A stretch of DNA of 64,000 nt from Climacium dendroides (lineage: Eukaryota; Streptophyta; Bryopsida; Hypnales; Climaciaceae): assembly GCA_950106755.1 (NCBI GenBank), contig OX467086.1:20912001-20976000 (forward strand), in the 5' to 3' direction. This document shows positions 23,480-35,035 of this stretch, one piece after another (positions within the stretch are counted from its first letter, which is position 1; each line of letters starts with the position of its first letter). The notes under the pieces were generated by a model. It searched no databases. It was not told the origin of the DNA and worked only from the letters and a program-made list of their open reading frames with translations. The translations under genes and the position numbers were made by a program.

Positions 23480-24830
23480 CAATGAGCATTTCCATGTACT
23501 TATTACAGTTACCCATGAATCTATTAGCCACCTTCATATTGTCCCCCATGTCTTTGTTGTTTACTACAAGCTATCCTATAAGCTCTAAAGCTTGCTCTTG
23601 ATATTTCTTTTCCCAATTGATTTTTCTTGCTTTGATGCAAATGAAAGCTCTAGCTTTATGTTCTCTGCCTTGCCTTTTACTACATCATCCTCTTCATTGG
23701 ACATGTCACTAGAAGAAGCCAAAACATGATTTAGTATGGATCAATTTTGATAATATTAAGAATCCTTAGAGTTGTAGAACTTACAAGTGTGGCGTGATTT
23801 CTCTAAAAATGTTGTTTGCTTGCTTGTTGTCCTTGTAAGTCTTGTACATGTCATTGAATTACTCTTGCAGGCCTTTGGAGTTTTCTTGAAGTCCAGTTGT
23901 AGGTATAGGAGCCTCAAGTGCAACTTTAGCTACATGTCAACCAAGATGTCAACACTTGTAAAGAGGATCATGAGTCAAAAAATCAATGAGCATATGAAGG
24001 TAGAACAATCTTAGAATCTAGCATGTGCATATGACAAAGTTCAATTTGGCTAGCAATAATTGGGAACCCTAAAAACATAGTGTTGCTCAACAAAGAGAGT
24101 GTAAATTTAAGGGGAGGTGTCATTTAATTGGAACAACTAGCTATGACTAATGTAAATTTGTATTCAACCAAAAATCAAATTTTAAGTCAATTTTGCTTAC
24201 TCATCTACCAAGAATAATCTTCATTGGAATTTCATTCAAGAACTTGAACCCAAAACCTTCAAATGAAATTGTAACTAAAACCTTCTACACTAACCCTAAA
24301 CTTTCAAGCCTAATAAAAACCTTCAAACAAAAACTGAAAGCTTTTAAATTGATAGCCCTAACTACAACATTCAACTCTAACTTTAAACCTTGGAACCCAA
24401 ATAAAAAACTTTTTAAGTTTACAACTGTAATTGGATGGCTTCAACCTAAGCCTTGACAACACAACATAAAAGTACATGTGGAAGCAAGGTGAAGCAATTT
24501 AATGATCCTTAATGCCTAAATATAATTATGACCACTCAATTCAAATCCTAAAATTGAATGTAGTTCTTTACAGACCTTTTTTTTTTTAGCATTTTTAATG
24601 AACTTCAGCTACATCTTGCCCTTCAACATGATCAAAGCTTCCACCTCATTGTCCAACCAATTGCATTTGCTCTCATCTTCTTTAAGCTTCACAACTTTAG
24701 ATTTTAATTTTTTTTTACGCTTCTTCTTTTGTTCTGTCACAAGTATTTCATAGTCTTCATCAATCTTTTTTTCCTCAACAAATCCAAAGGTAGGGTTTTG
24801 AAAAGAGTCTACATCATGCAAATTCTCCAT
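23480..24830 (-). pseudogene. Harbinger Myb/trihelix-like protein remnant
   Basis: Harbinger elements normally encode a second, DNA-binding protein. On the minus strand a 73-codon frame (24609-24830) has a Lys-rich stretch, then KCNWLDNEVEALIMLKGKM, which resembles the first helix of a SANT/trihelix domain. Further along the same strand, near 23820-23900, FNDMYKTYKDNKQANNIF resembles the later helix of such domains. Near 23490-23640 a hydrophilic, possibly coiled-coil segment (WEKKYQEQALELIG, then MEMLIEKL) ends in a stop. Stops and frame changes lie between. Assignment rests on position and partial motifs. Confidence 0.6.
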
Positions 24831-25439
24831 CTACACTCAATTTGCTACAACAAGGAGTTAACAAGGAAAAAGTGATTGAAAAAAGAAGAAACGATCACAA
24901 AAAGATGAAGTGTCACTACATAAAAAAAAAAGAATTCAAAGTAGATGAAGAGCACAACTCACAAAAGAAGTCGCACATGAAAGCTGCAAAGATTGACCAA
25001 ATACAAAACATGAATGCCACACAAAGTGACAAGCAATGAACAAAGAAGTGGAATAGACAAAAAGAAAGACAGAGAAGAAGAAACTTTTAAGAATAACAAA
25101 AATAAAATTCTCTTCATCAATAGTAGAGATTTGTACAATCCAATGGAGGAGCCCATTTTGGCCCTAAATGGAAATTTGGGCCACCCAAAACTTCAACTCG
25201 ATAGCTCCTTTAGAGTCAAAAGGTTTGGTGCCAAATCCATGCTACCTAAGAAACATGTAGGATGAGTGGTGATTTTTAATCCGGCCCTAGTATAAAGCCC
25301 TTGGGCCAGATTTGAAAAAATAGATCAATCCTATTTATTTAAACTAGAAGAGTTGTAGGTGGCCTTTAATTCGGCCTCAAGTATAAACCAACCCTTAGTA
25401 CTTTTAGTTTAAGGGTCTTAAGTTACAAACTTCCAATTA

Positions 25440-26239
25440 GATTTTTATTAAGGGAGACTTCACAACCCCCCATTTGTCTTCTCTGTGTGGTCTCTCCAAC
25501 GGCCTACACTACTTCCACCGGCCGCTCTTCTCCTCTCACCCCTCACACAATTTTTGCCCTTTTTTCTTTTCTACAACCCCTTCAGCGGTTGCTCCATTCC
25601 TAGCATTCAACCCATAATCCTCCTTGCACCTCCTAGCCTTGCTTTAGTCTGTTTTTTCCTACATCCAGATGACCTAGCTACTTTCTTCGCGTCTAGGTGC
25701 CTTCATGTTCCTTTCACCCAATTTTCCACTCAACCCTTGTCGATGAGTTTTGCTCCTAGCATTCTCTCTAATCTCTCCTCGACCTGCTCCCATGCCACTC
25801 CAAACCCCTCTTCTACTAGTTGCCACTCTACGCATCTCTTCATTCCATTCCTTTTATTTAATTATTTTTCCTTGTCCCTTCCCTCCCCAATTATTATTCT
25901 CCTCATCTCTCTTCTTCTACCCACGCCACTTCCACCTCCCTTCTTCACCTCCCCTTTCTAATTATTATTATTATTTTATAATTATATTTATTTTAATTGA
26001 CCTTGATTTTTTATTTATATTTTTACATATTTATATTTGTATTTGTATTTCTTTATCTTTATCTTCTCATTCATTTATATTTATATTTATGTTTATATTA
26101 ATTTTTATCTATATCTTGTTTTAACTTTAATTTATCTACATCCTTATTTTTAAACCCTAATTTTTTTTTTAAATTACAAGTCTTTCTCTATCATAAATAC
26201 TTTGACATTTTCCATTGCTATTTTTACAACAATCCTCGT
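25440..26239. other. Pyrimidine-rich leader between Harbinger and gag
   Basis: A C/T-rich tract from 25460 to about 25960 gives long stop-poor frames by composition alone (158 and 124 codons) with no domain signal. It is followed by a T/A-rich run. It sits within the copia 5' untranslated region as reconstructed, between the Harbinger insertion and the start of gag. Confidence 0.45.
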
Positions 26240-26639
26240 GGCTACTACTACTATTGAACCACTAAGACTTTAGCCTCTTTTTTTTTCACAACTAGCAGTT
26301 GATGGTAGTAATTATTTATCATGGGTGAAAAATGCAAAAGTGCATATCTTTGTGGAGCAATTACCATCACCACTAGAAAATGCAAGTTTTATAACTACAA
26401 AACATGACTGCAATGAGTCAAAAAATCTCAAAATATGACTCATACCAAAATCATTGTACATGATTCGAAACATGACTAGGTCTAGTCATTATTGACGAGT
26501 TGTATTGGACATCAATCATATTAACAATGGTGAGTATAATTAGCCATAATTAGAATTTTTTTGCCAATGTGGCATATATATTGGTTGTCTTTTGGGGTTT
26601 GACTTTCTCTTGAACTATCCAGGAAGAAGAAAAAAAAAT

Positions 26640-27025
26640 CTACGTGGCATATGACTCCAAGTAGTTAGATTTTTGGCTAATGTGGAATATGACTATAGTG
26701 AGCCATATTTTTGAGTTGGAATATGACTGTGGTGAATCGTATTTTAGCTAAAATGGAATATGACTACAATGAATAATATTTTTGGCTAATATGAAATATG
26801 ACTGCAGTAAGTTATATTTTGACTAACATAGTATATGACTTTGTATAATCATATTTTTTTGTTGATGTGAAATATGACTCCTGTAAGTCATATTTTTATT
26901 GATGTAGAATATGACACTTGTGAGTCATATTTTCTGTTAATGTGAAAAATGACTATCTCAAGTTATATTTTTTAATGATGTGGAATATGACTTTTGTGAG
27001 TCATATTTATGGTTGATGTGATAGT
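26640..27025. repeat. Subterminal AATATGACT / AGTCATATT array
   Basis: About nine or ten units of 35-45 bp, each with AATATGACT followed 8-12 bases later by an inverted AGTCATATT-like copy and a GATGTGGAAT-like linker. The array lies at one side of the CACTA element, and looser copies extend toward both ends (26400-26560 and 28250-28420). Confidence 0.8.
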
Positions 27026-28019
27026 TCACGTGAATGTGATTGGTAGTTTATAACTGATTGCAATCATATTTTTAAAAGCGCAAAGTCATCTTTTGGTGTG
27101 CATAACTATAAGCATTATATGACTAGCTAGTAATACCTTTGACAATATATATTATAAAATATAACTTAAGCAAGTGATTCTCCCGATGATTGAAAGTCAC
27201 ATGTGTGCGGTTTGTAATTAGGGTAATTGAGGTCCAAAATAACTTCAATTACAAACTACAATCACATTTTTCATGCATTTTAAATGGATATAACACATTG
27301 CAATTATACATCAAGATAATTGATAGTTGAATAAACGACTTTATGTGGTTAAAAACAAACACATATGATTTGAGAGATATATAAGAGACAATCATACAAG
27401 AAAAAATGTGACTTTCTTCAATGACATTTATTAGTCATCAATACAAAACATATATATGAGAATGAATCATTTAGACAAGTCAATAGGGTCTATTTTCTTT
27501 ACAATAATGTGAAGATGGTTCTATTGGGTTGTAACTAGCCTCCAATGACTTTGTTTTAGCTTTTCATGTTTGCATATACAATTAAAAAAATGGGAGATTA
27601 ATTTATAGTGAATGAACAACAAAGCTCAACTTTCAAAAACTTACAACAACACAAAATATGTAGCACAAGTTTAAAGTAGGAAGAATAACAATGGTAATGA
27701 AGTGAAAAAAAAGAAAAAAGTGGTAAGTATTAAGAGATAACAATAAGCAAGAATTAAGATGCAACAAAGAGCTACAACTAAGAGAAAACAAGAAACAACA
27801 AGAAAAAAGAGTCAAAATGCAACAACAAAAAAACAAAAAGCAAGAACTAAAAGGGAAGAAGAAACAAGAGTTAAAATACAGAAAGAGGAAAGAATTTTGA
27901 ACAAGAGGCATGAACTAAGAAGCAAGAAGAAACAAGAGTTCAACTATCAACTAAAGAGCAACAAAAAGTAACAATTAAGAAATAAAATCAAGAACATAAG
28001 GTAAGGAAAAAGAGCTTAA

Positions 28020-28210
28020 AGAAGTGGCGGCTATGGTTTCAAAACCTTAAAAAAGTAGTGGCTAAGATTTTCACAACCCTAAAAAAGTGGCGGCTATGGT
28101 TTCAAAATCCTAACAAAATAATGGCTAGGGTTTCAACATCCTAAAAAAGTAGTGATTAGATTTTAAAATCCCAAAAGTAAACGTTTAGGATCTCAAAATC
28201 CTAAACAATG
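28020..28210. repeat. About 38-bp tandem repeat in the CACTA element
   Basis: Roughly five copies of a unit like AAAAAGTGGCGGCTATGG followed by TTTCAAAATCCT repeat in a row, with the later copies more diverged. Confidence 0.75.
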
Positions 28211-29599
28211 GCTTGACCATAATTTTTTAGATTGCCTATATTTTTTGAGGGTTGTCCCCAAAAAATATGATTGGAAATATAACTAAACCTAAAATATGAC
28301 TAGGCACTTTTTCAACAATTTTCTTGCCTAAATTTACTTTGGACTGCCCAAAACAAAAAAATGTAATCACTATGGAGATATAATTACAAAATATGACTCA
28401 AAAAAATATGACTGTGAAATATAATTTCACGTCCCTAAATATATTCCCTATGGTTCCCTATGAAGTATTTGGCGTTTCCAATGGGTGTATACTATACACC
28501 TATGAAGTGCAAGGTCAAAATTTGACTGCGCCTAGTCACCAATCATCCTCAATCATATTTTCATAGTTATAAAATACTCATTTTTTAATAGTGCATAGTA
28601 TATTACTTTTAATTGTATTTCTACCTCTACTTTTTGAAAAACTTTGTTCACCATCTTGTTCCATCTTTACAACATCAATATTTGGAACTTAAATATCCAA
28701 ATACATTTTGGCACAAGTTCAAATCTCATTTTGATTACTAGAAAACCATTTTTCATCCCAGAGTCCTTTATGATTGGACTTATTTATAAGTGTTGGATTT
28801 TTCAACACTTATTTCTTTCAATAATGAATTATGTTGCATAATATTATGGTTGAAGTTGTGTAGTCAAGCCATTATCAAGGAAAAAATGATTGAGAAAAAC
28901 CTCTAAACATTTTCCTCAATCTTTGTTGTACTTACACAACAATAAAAAAGTATGAATTTTGATAATCACTTAGATCTCATGTCTCTATTATTTTTTGTTG
29001 AATAATAAAATAAAATCCTCTTATGTAATGCAAAAGTCCATTCAGTTGGAACTACGATTTCTAAATCCCTTATTATCAAGGTTTCTAATGTTAATTCTAA
29101 GGCACATAAACATAGAAAAAATCACTAAAAACATTTTAGTAGTCATAGTTGTGATAACCAACATGTACAAAAGTAAATTCCACTTTTTTTACTAACACTC
29201 ATGGTAAACGTTCATCACAAACACATTCTTACCACAAATGTGGTAGAATGGACCACCTTAAAAATGTTTGCTAAACATTAGAGTATTTTGTAAAGATATT
29301 ATACAAAAATAAGAAGTTCTGAGTTCAAACTTGAAAAGCCTACACTATGGATGCATCTATGAATTCATTTGGAGTTGAAGACTTGAAAATTTATATATTT
29401 TTTTAAAACTTCCATTAATAAGTCTTGTGATGCGCTCCTTGACTCTACAATGGCATATGCAATTTAAAAGAATAAGAATTTTTATGATAAAAATAATCTT
29501 TCAACTTGACAAATTAAAATTTTGATAACTATGGCTGGATTGAATGTATTTTGTTTCTAGGGAGGACTAGCAAAGGTGATATTGTCAAAAGGCACTACC

Positions 29600-32279
29600 A
29601 TTATATGCATGAGTGCTATGTTTTTTCTATTTGTGCATTGAATTTTGATCAGCTATCATTCATCTCTTGACCAAAATTCTAAATAGGCGAGAGTCTTTGG
29701 TTTTATACAAACTAATAAAGTGATGGAAATAGCCTTTGCTACGGCAAGTGGCTTGTATCGGAGTGCGATCTAACAATTAATTGTCTTTAGCTTTGCTTTA
29801 TCTTATAAAGTTAATAAAGCTTCACTTTGACATGAAAATTGAGCCATCCAGCTCTATATCATTTAGAAAAATTATTTCATATATTTCATGATATAATTTG
29901 CAACCAGCAGATGACAATTCAATAGCATTATACTAAGTATGCATGCAAAGCAAATTAATTGCAAAATCATTCTTATGAAAACCTCCTCACAAATCACCAT
30001 ATATGCTTTCAAGGCTACATGGTGATGTTTGTGGTTTAATTAATCCCATGTTTAAACCATTATGATATTTTTTTTATTTTGATTGATGCATTAGGTAAAC
30101 AATCACATATCTTGTTATTATCAATGAAAAATTTGGCATTTGCCCATTTCTCTCAATATTGATCTATTTCAAGGCTCAATTCCTTGATCATCCAATCAAA
30201 ACACTATGTATAAATAATGCTCAAGAATTTCAATCGAGATCTTCTTGAAAGTTATTGTAATGCAACAAAAATTGATTTGACCTATTCAGTTCCATATGGA
30301 TATACTCAAAATGAATTGGTAGAATCATTTATTAAGCAAATCCACCTTATTATGAGACCATTGTTTTTTAATGCAAATTTGCTTGCATCTATGTTTTATA
30401 TGCTACAACTTTTATTTGACTTTGTCTTTCATTTTTGAAAATTATTTCTTCATAAGAACTTATTTCGAGACATATTCCCAATGTTTTTTTTACCTAAATA
30501 TCTTTGATTGTCATATATAAGTTTTAGTTCCAAAACATCAATACTACACTATTAAAGCTCATTGACAAGAAAACATTTATGTTGGATTCGATACTCCAAG
30601 TATTATTCGTTATATCAACCTATCAACTAGTATATTGCTACGTGCTCATTTTTTCAATTGTCGATTTAAAGAAGACATTTTTCCATCTTTGAAAGAAGGA
30701 TCATCTATTCAAAAGCACTTTGAGAGCTTTATATTCAAGGCACCTAAAACTTTTACTTTGAATCCTGATTCTAAAACATCTTTAGCTGAAACTGAAGTTG
30801 CCAATACTTGGATGGATTCAATGATGCACCAAGAATTACCAAAATTCCATTGAATGAAACTTAAAATGTCTATATTTGAATTTTAATGCCATAAAATATT
30901 TCAATTCTTCAACCAATGGACAAATACACTTGTGGACATGATAAACAACCATACAAGCACAAGGGAATGACTAATACTATTAATTATTCTATGCCTATAG
31001 CAACCACTATCAATTTTATAAGATCAATCATATTAGACTATCCATCCACGTCTCAAAAATGCATTTGGTAGAGATTAATTGATAAATTTATTTGAACGAA
31101 CTGTGGATTATCACATGATGATTCTCCAATTATTTTATATGAAGACAACAATGCTTGTATTACACAAATGCAAGTGGGTTTGTTAATCCCTAAAGGTCCT
31201 TAACTATGTTCTCACCAAAATTGTTCCAAAATTGTCATTTCTATTTTTTAGTACAAGTACCAAATTTTTGAAAAATATCATTTTTGGACACGTGTAATTA
31301 TAAAATCTTGTAGTATTCTGGTTTGAGAAAATGTGAAAAAAAATTCAGATATTTCTACCATACAAATTGCAAGATATTAGCATTTGAAGTGGCAAAAATC
31401 TTTTTTTTGCCCCTGCAAAAATCTGGGCAGCTGCACTTCCCAAGGTCATATCATTATGAAAAAGTGTCCAAAATGATTGTGCTTCTTTGAATTCATTCTT
31501 CAAGGCAAGTTGGTTACATGCTTAAAAATTATCAAATCATTTGAAATTGTACAATGTATACAAAAAAAATAGTAAATAGAAAGAAGTAGAAAATGATTCA
31601 AAATATAAATTTGTAACAATTTTTTATAGAATTGAAAAATGCCATTTCAATGGTTGTAATGTTGTAATAAACAATGTACACCTAATGATTTTATTTTTTT
31701 TCAAAAATATTGAAGATTGAGTTAAATAAAGGACTTCAAAGTTTATTTTATAGTAGAATATTCATAACTCCCACAAACTAAAACTCCTCATAACTTTTGA
31801 CTCATTAATCAAATGGAATGGTTCAAATTTTTTTATGTATATATAAATCTAATGAACCAATTTTTGATCTACCTGAGCTACCTACGTTGAGAAACAAACT
31901 ACATATTATGCATTAATTTTTTAACCATGAAGTCAAACATTAATGAAAATTGTTGGGTTTAATTTAAAGCTATTCCTCATTCACATGTTGTGTAAAAATT
32001 CCAAAGAAAAAATTAAAAACTTTGCTCACATGTACTTGCTCCCAAAAGTTATGTTGCCAAAAATACAAGGTTGGTCCTTTAGGGGTTAAAGGTGATTGGA
32101 CTAAACATATTGATTCAAAATATTTTAGTTATATCCATAACTTGATTACAGAGCAAGCACTTGAAATCAAAAAAGTTATACTAATAGATAATCTTGCTAA
32201 TCTCTTTACCAAGGCTCTCCCATTACGTATCCATCATCAACTTGTTCATGGCATTAGAATGCAACGTCCAATATTTTGA
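29600..32279 (+). pseudogene. Copia integrase and RNase H remnants, RT mostly missing
   Basis: Integrase: LHGDVCGLINPMFKPL near 30017-30060, SHILLLSMKNLAFAHF near 30105-30150, then SYCNATKIDL and VPYGYTQNELVESFIKQIHL near 30250-30350. A post-integrase region follows (FNCRFKEDIFPSLKEG, 30650-30700), then a GHDKQPYKHKGM block near 30935. Reverse transcriptase should come next, but only about 100 bases separate this from RNase H, so RT is essentially deleted. RNase H: YEDNNACITQMQVG (31138-31179), interrupted by the TTAA element, resuming as KGDWTKHIDSKYFSYIHN and DNLANLFTKALP up to 32279. Non-functional. Confidence 0.87.
31187..32085. mobile_element. TTAA-flanked TIR element inside copia RNase H
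   Basis: The left end TCCCTAAAGGTCC follows TTAA (31183-31186). The right end GGTCCTTTAGGGG precedes TTAA (32086-32089). The insertion splits the conserved RNase H motif between QMQVG and KGDWTKH, so its limits are set by coding sequence on both sides. Interior sequence is shared in inverted orientation with 34490-34570 (GTCCTTTATTTAACTTAATT and neighbours), so they belong to one family. No open frame. TTAA duplication is typical of piggyBac-type transposition, but the superfamily is inferred. Confidence 0.85.
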
Positions 32280-32537
32280 AGCAAGAGATTCAATAGATAT
32301 TTATTATGAAAATTGTAGAAACCTTTGATATCCTTTTATGGATTTTTCCACTAGTTTTTACCATGAGCATGGATTGATAAAGGTGTTGTATTCTTTTTCC
32401 TTCATTTGTGTTTTTATCTTTGATCATAATCAAGATTTTTCTATATAAGGTTTTAAAGAGGCATCAATTGTATATCTTGCGAGATTATGAAAATTACCAT
32501 GTATGACATTGTATATGTTATGTCAAACAAAGAGGAC

Positions 32538-33743
32538 TGTTAAAAAATGTATTATAATCTTAATATGCTCTGCAACTCATTATGGTAAATTAGAGATTAG
32601 ATAGGAATTCTTTGAACCAATACCATGCCTTTAGAGCAACTTTGCCCCAAATTATATTTTTTTAAATGGCAAATTATTTTGGAAATTTTGCCAAAATTTT
32701 CATGAAAAAGAAAGAAATGAAATGAAAAAAATGAAAAATATAGCACATGAGCAAATAAATAAATAAATAAAGACTTCAAGATGAGAAGAAAAAACCTATG
32801 TGTAAGTCCCAATCCATCATTTGACCATTTTTTCATCAAGGATTTTTTTTGACACAAATGAAACAAAATTTAATTGCAAGGAGAGTAAATTACATAGCAC
32901 TAGCCACAAGTGGCCTTGTGAAAAAGAAAAAAACAAACAAATAGGTAACCAAGGAAATATTTGATGACTAAGTGAAAGAAATTTCTGAAATTGAAAGGTA
33001 CAGAGGTCATTTTTAGAATGAAATCCATTGTCCATCATGAATTCTCAAAAGATATGAGATAATTTGAAAATGAGAACTTCACAACTTATTGTTAAAATTA
33101 TGTACATAACTTTTGATTGGAAGCTCAAAATCTCAAATGGATTTTTGGAGATGAAATCTAACTTGATTTTATACATTAACTTAGTTTAAAATTTTTATGA
33201 AAAAAAATATTCTACTATACCTAAATGAAGTCTAAAATTTTACTTTAAACATAATTTCTGCTTTTGACTTGCCTATGAGCGGTTGAACTCTTATAATCCT
33301 TATTTACATACCTATCCTAGATGGTTTGTTTTATCTCCTACCACCCTACTTGTATAAATAGCATGTCTTCTCATTTTTGTACACATAATTGGTGGCTTTT
33401 GAAGCTATGCTAGAGATTTCTACATGAGAAGAGTATTTGGGTTAGGATCAACAATTTAGGTTAAAGATTGGATGAAAGGCAAAACTATGATTGTTTATTT
33501 ATTCAAAAATTTGAATTTCAAATAGTTCCTTTTTTAAGTGGAAAACCTTATATTTCCAAACTACTTAATTATTTGCTTGGGTAATATATGAAGCTGCCCT
33601 AAAGGTACAATAGTAGGGGAGAACTATTCATCTTTTCTCTTCTTGTTAATGCTTAAACTCTTCTTCTAATGAATACTTGATCATTCTTGCATACTTTGGT
33701 TGTTACTACCTTTAGTGATTTGTTTAGTTTCTATTGCATAACA
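32538..33743 (+). repeat. 3' LTR of the copia element, with insertion
   Basis: Starts TGTTAAAAAATGTATTATAA and ends CTATTGCATAACA. Without the 985-bp nested element and its 5-bp duplication it is about 216 bp, against 220 bp for the 5' LTR. The purine-rich run just before it (AAAGAGGA) fits a degraded polypurine tract. Confidence 0.8.
32623..33607. mobile_element. 985-bp TIR element inside the 3' LTR
   Basis: Flanked by CAATA on both sides (32618-32622 and 33608-33612); the 5' LTR has the corresponding empty site (GAACCAATAGTAGAGG). Ends are CCATGCCTTTAGAGCAACTT and, in reverse complement, TACCTTTAGGGCAGCTT. No coding motif was recognised in its frames. The superfamily is not clear from a 5-bp duplication and this terminus. 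Confidence 0.78.
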
Positions 33744-33918
33744 AATTTCTTACCCAATAGTCAATCATCTTATGAGCCACTCTTTGTGGAGCATCTGTAG
33801 CAAGTGCCATTGACATTGCACCATATTGATTGTTGAACACCTCACTTACAATTTCATTGGAATTTTGACTCCATTGTATGCACCACATAGAGTTGCTTTA
33901 GCTACAATCCTGGTTGAA

Positions 33919-35031
33919 CCCCTAAAGGCCCAAGGCCATTTTTCTACCAAAAACCATTCATTCTACTATGTTCACTCAAAGAAACCAAAAAAATAAAACC
34001 TAACCAAAGGATCTTATACTTTACATGTCTGAAATCATGTAGTAAAAATTTCATGAAGTTTAACCATACAAATTGAGAGATATTAGCATTCAAAGTTTAT
34101 TTATTTATTTATTTAAAACACTAGACTTCAATTTTAGATGACTTTGACCACCATTTGTGGAAAAAAATTGCACTATGGACTTTGGATTAAAAAAAATTTG
34201 TGTTGAAGAATTGAGTTGAAAATCTAGAAAAAATTATTCAAAAAACACACACTTAAATTTTATACTTCAAAAAATTGTTATGTAAAAGTATGTCCAAGGT
34301 TGAAAGAAAAACTAAATTGTTAATAGCTCTAAGATGGGATTGAAACACAATAATTCCAATGGTGAAATTGTTCTAGCAAGCAAACTTAACCTTGTTAAAT
34401 AATGTTTTTTGAAAAAATGTGAGAATTGCAGTTTAGGGAGTTTTAGGTTGCATGCAATTAAGGAATCTCTACTCTAAAATAAACCTTGAAGTCCTTTATT
34501 TAACTTAATTTTCAATATTGTTGAAAAAATCAAAATATTGGGTGTCTATTGTTTATTACAACCTTACAACCATTGAAATTGTAATTTTTCAATTTCATAC
34601 CTAAATTTTGAATAGTTTAGTATTTTAAATCAAACTCTACTTCTTTCTACTTATTATTTTTTTCAAACATGAATATGAAATATTTTTCGTTTGAAAATTT
34701 TTATAAGTATTTCCAATTTATTTCTTCAACATATTATTGAGATTAAAAATTTATATTATCTACACATTTTTGTATAAAAAGTTCAAAAGATGAAACCTAA
34801 TCATTTGGGAAGAGTTGAAAATACTTCTTTTTGAAATTCAAGTGACTTGATCATGCAACTTGTAAGGCTTCTTATTCTCAAATTTTAGGAGGGAGTACTC
34901 TAACAAGTTAACTAAAGGATCCTACAATTGGATTTGTTGATGAATAAATATAGATGAATATTTCAACCTTGCTTTGGGTTTGAGTACTTTAAAGTAGTTT
35001 TGAGCCTGAAAACATCAAATACCTTTAGAAG
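33919..35031. mobile_element. TTAA-family element
   Basis: Left end CCCCTAAAGGCCCAAGGCCA preceded by TGAA; right end ACCTTTAGAA followed by TTAA (35032-35035). The interior shares long blocks with the foldback at 55988-57631 (a CCAATGGTGAAATTGTTCTA...ACCTTGT region) and with 22240-22697. No coding capacity. Confidence 0.6.
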
Positions 35032-35035
35032 TTAA

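Larger units (their letters stand above)
16651..25394. mobile_element. PIF/Harbinger transposon, 8.7 kb, TTA target duplication
   Basis: The left end GGGCCGATTTATACTTGGGG follows TTA (16648-16650). The right end, read in reverse complement, is GGGTTGGTTTATACTTGAGG and is followed by TTA (25395-25397). TTA duplication and a GG-starting terminus are diagnostic of PIF/Harbinger. The inverted repeats extend about 200-270 bp inward with shared blocks such as GGCTTTATACTAGGGC, CACCACTCATCC and CAAATCTCTAC. Inside are both expected proteins as decayed remnants: a DDE transposase (+) and a Myb/trihelix-like protein (-). The length is inflated by a 1-kb foldback and a tandem array. It lies in the untranslated leader of the copia element. 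Confidence 0.88.
26371..28593. mobile_element. Non-autonomous CACTA transposon inside gag
   Basis: The left end is CACTAGAAAATGCAAGTTTT and the right end, in reverse complement, is CACTATTAAAAAATGAGTAT; both continue into TTTTATAACTA. Flanking triplets are CAC and CAT, a 3-bp duplication with one change. Gag coding resumes on the far side, which confirms the boundaries. Subterminal arrays of AATATGACT in both orientations are what CACTA transposases bind in known elements. No transposase is recognised; a Lys/Arg/Gln-rich frame at 27759-27971 looks compositional. Confidence 0.85.
26240..29271 (+). pseudogene. Copia gag, interrupted by a CACTA element
   Basis: The N-terminal part (about 26240-26370) reads QLAVDGSNYLSWVKNAKV, the conserved start of plant copia Gag. 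The CACTA element follows immediately. After it, from about 28640, the UBN2-type Gag region resumes with FWHKFKSHFDY, then KTIFHPRVLYDW and LWLKLCSQ. It runs into a decayed CCHC zinc knuckle at 29230-29271, read as YHKCGRMDHLKNVC, where Tyr replaces the first Cys. Multiple stops are present. Confidence 0.8.
16412..33743 (+). mobile_element. Ty1/copia retrotransposon split by four nested insertions
   Basis: Two similar LTRs, starting TGTT and ending AACA, bound this region. The 5 bases outside are GATTT (16407-16411) and AATTT (33744-33748), a one-mismatch target duplication. Between them, in + orientation and copia order, lie gag, integrase and RNase H fragments. Inserted are a PIF/Harbinger element (16651-25394), a CACTA element (26371-28593), a TTAA element (31187-32085) and a 985-bp TIR element (32623-33607). 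Subtracting these and their target duplications leaves about 4.47 kb, a normal size for a copia element that has also lost most of its reverse transcriptase. It is inactive. Confidence 0.85.

Noticed and set aside
25485..26124. 158- and 124-codon plus-strand frames
   Set aside because: Pyrimidine-rich composition removes stops; no domain or repeat supports a protein.
27633..27971. Lys/Arg/Gln-rich and complementary Phe/Cys-rich frames
   Set aside because: Purine-rich low-complexity DNA within the CACTA element; no recognisable motif.
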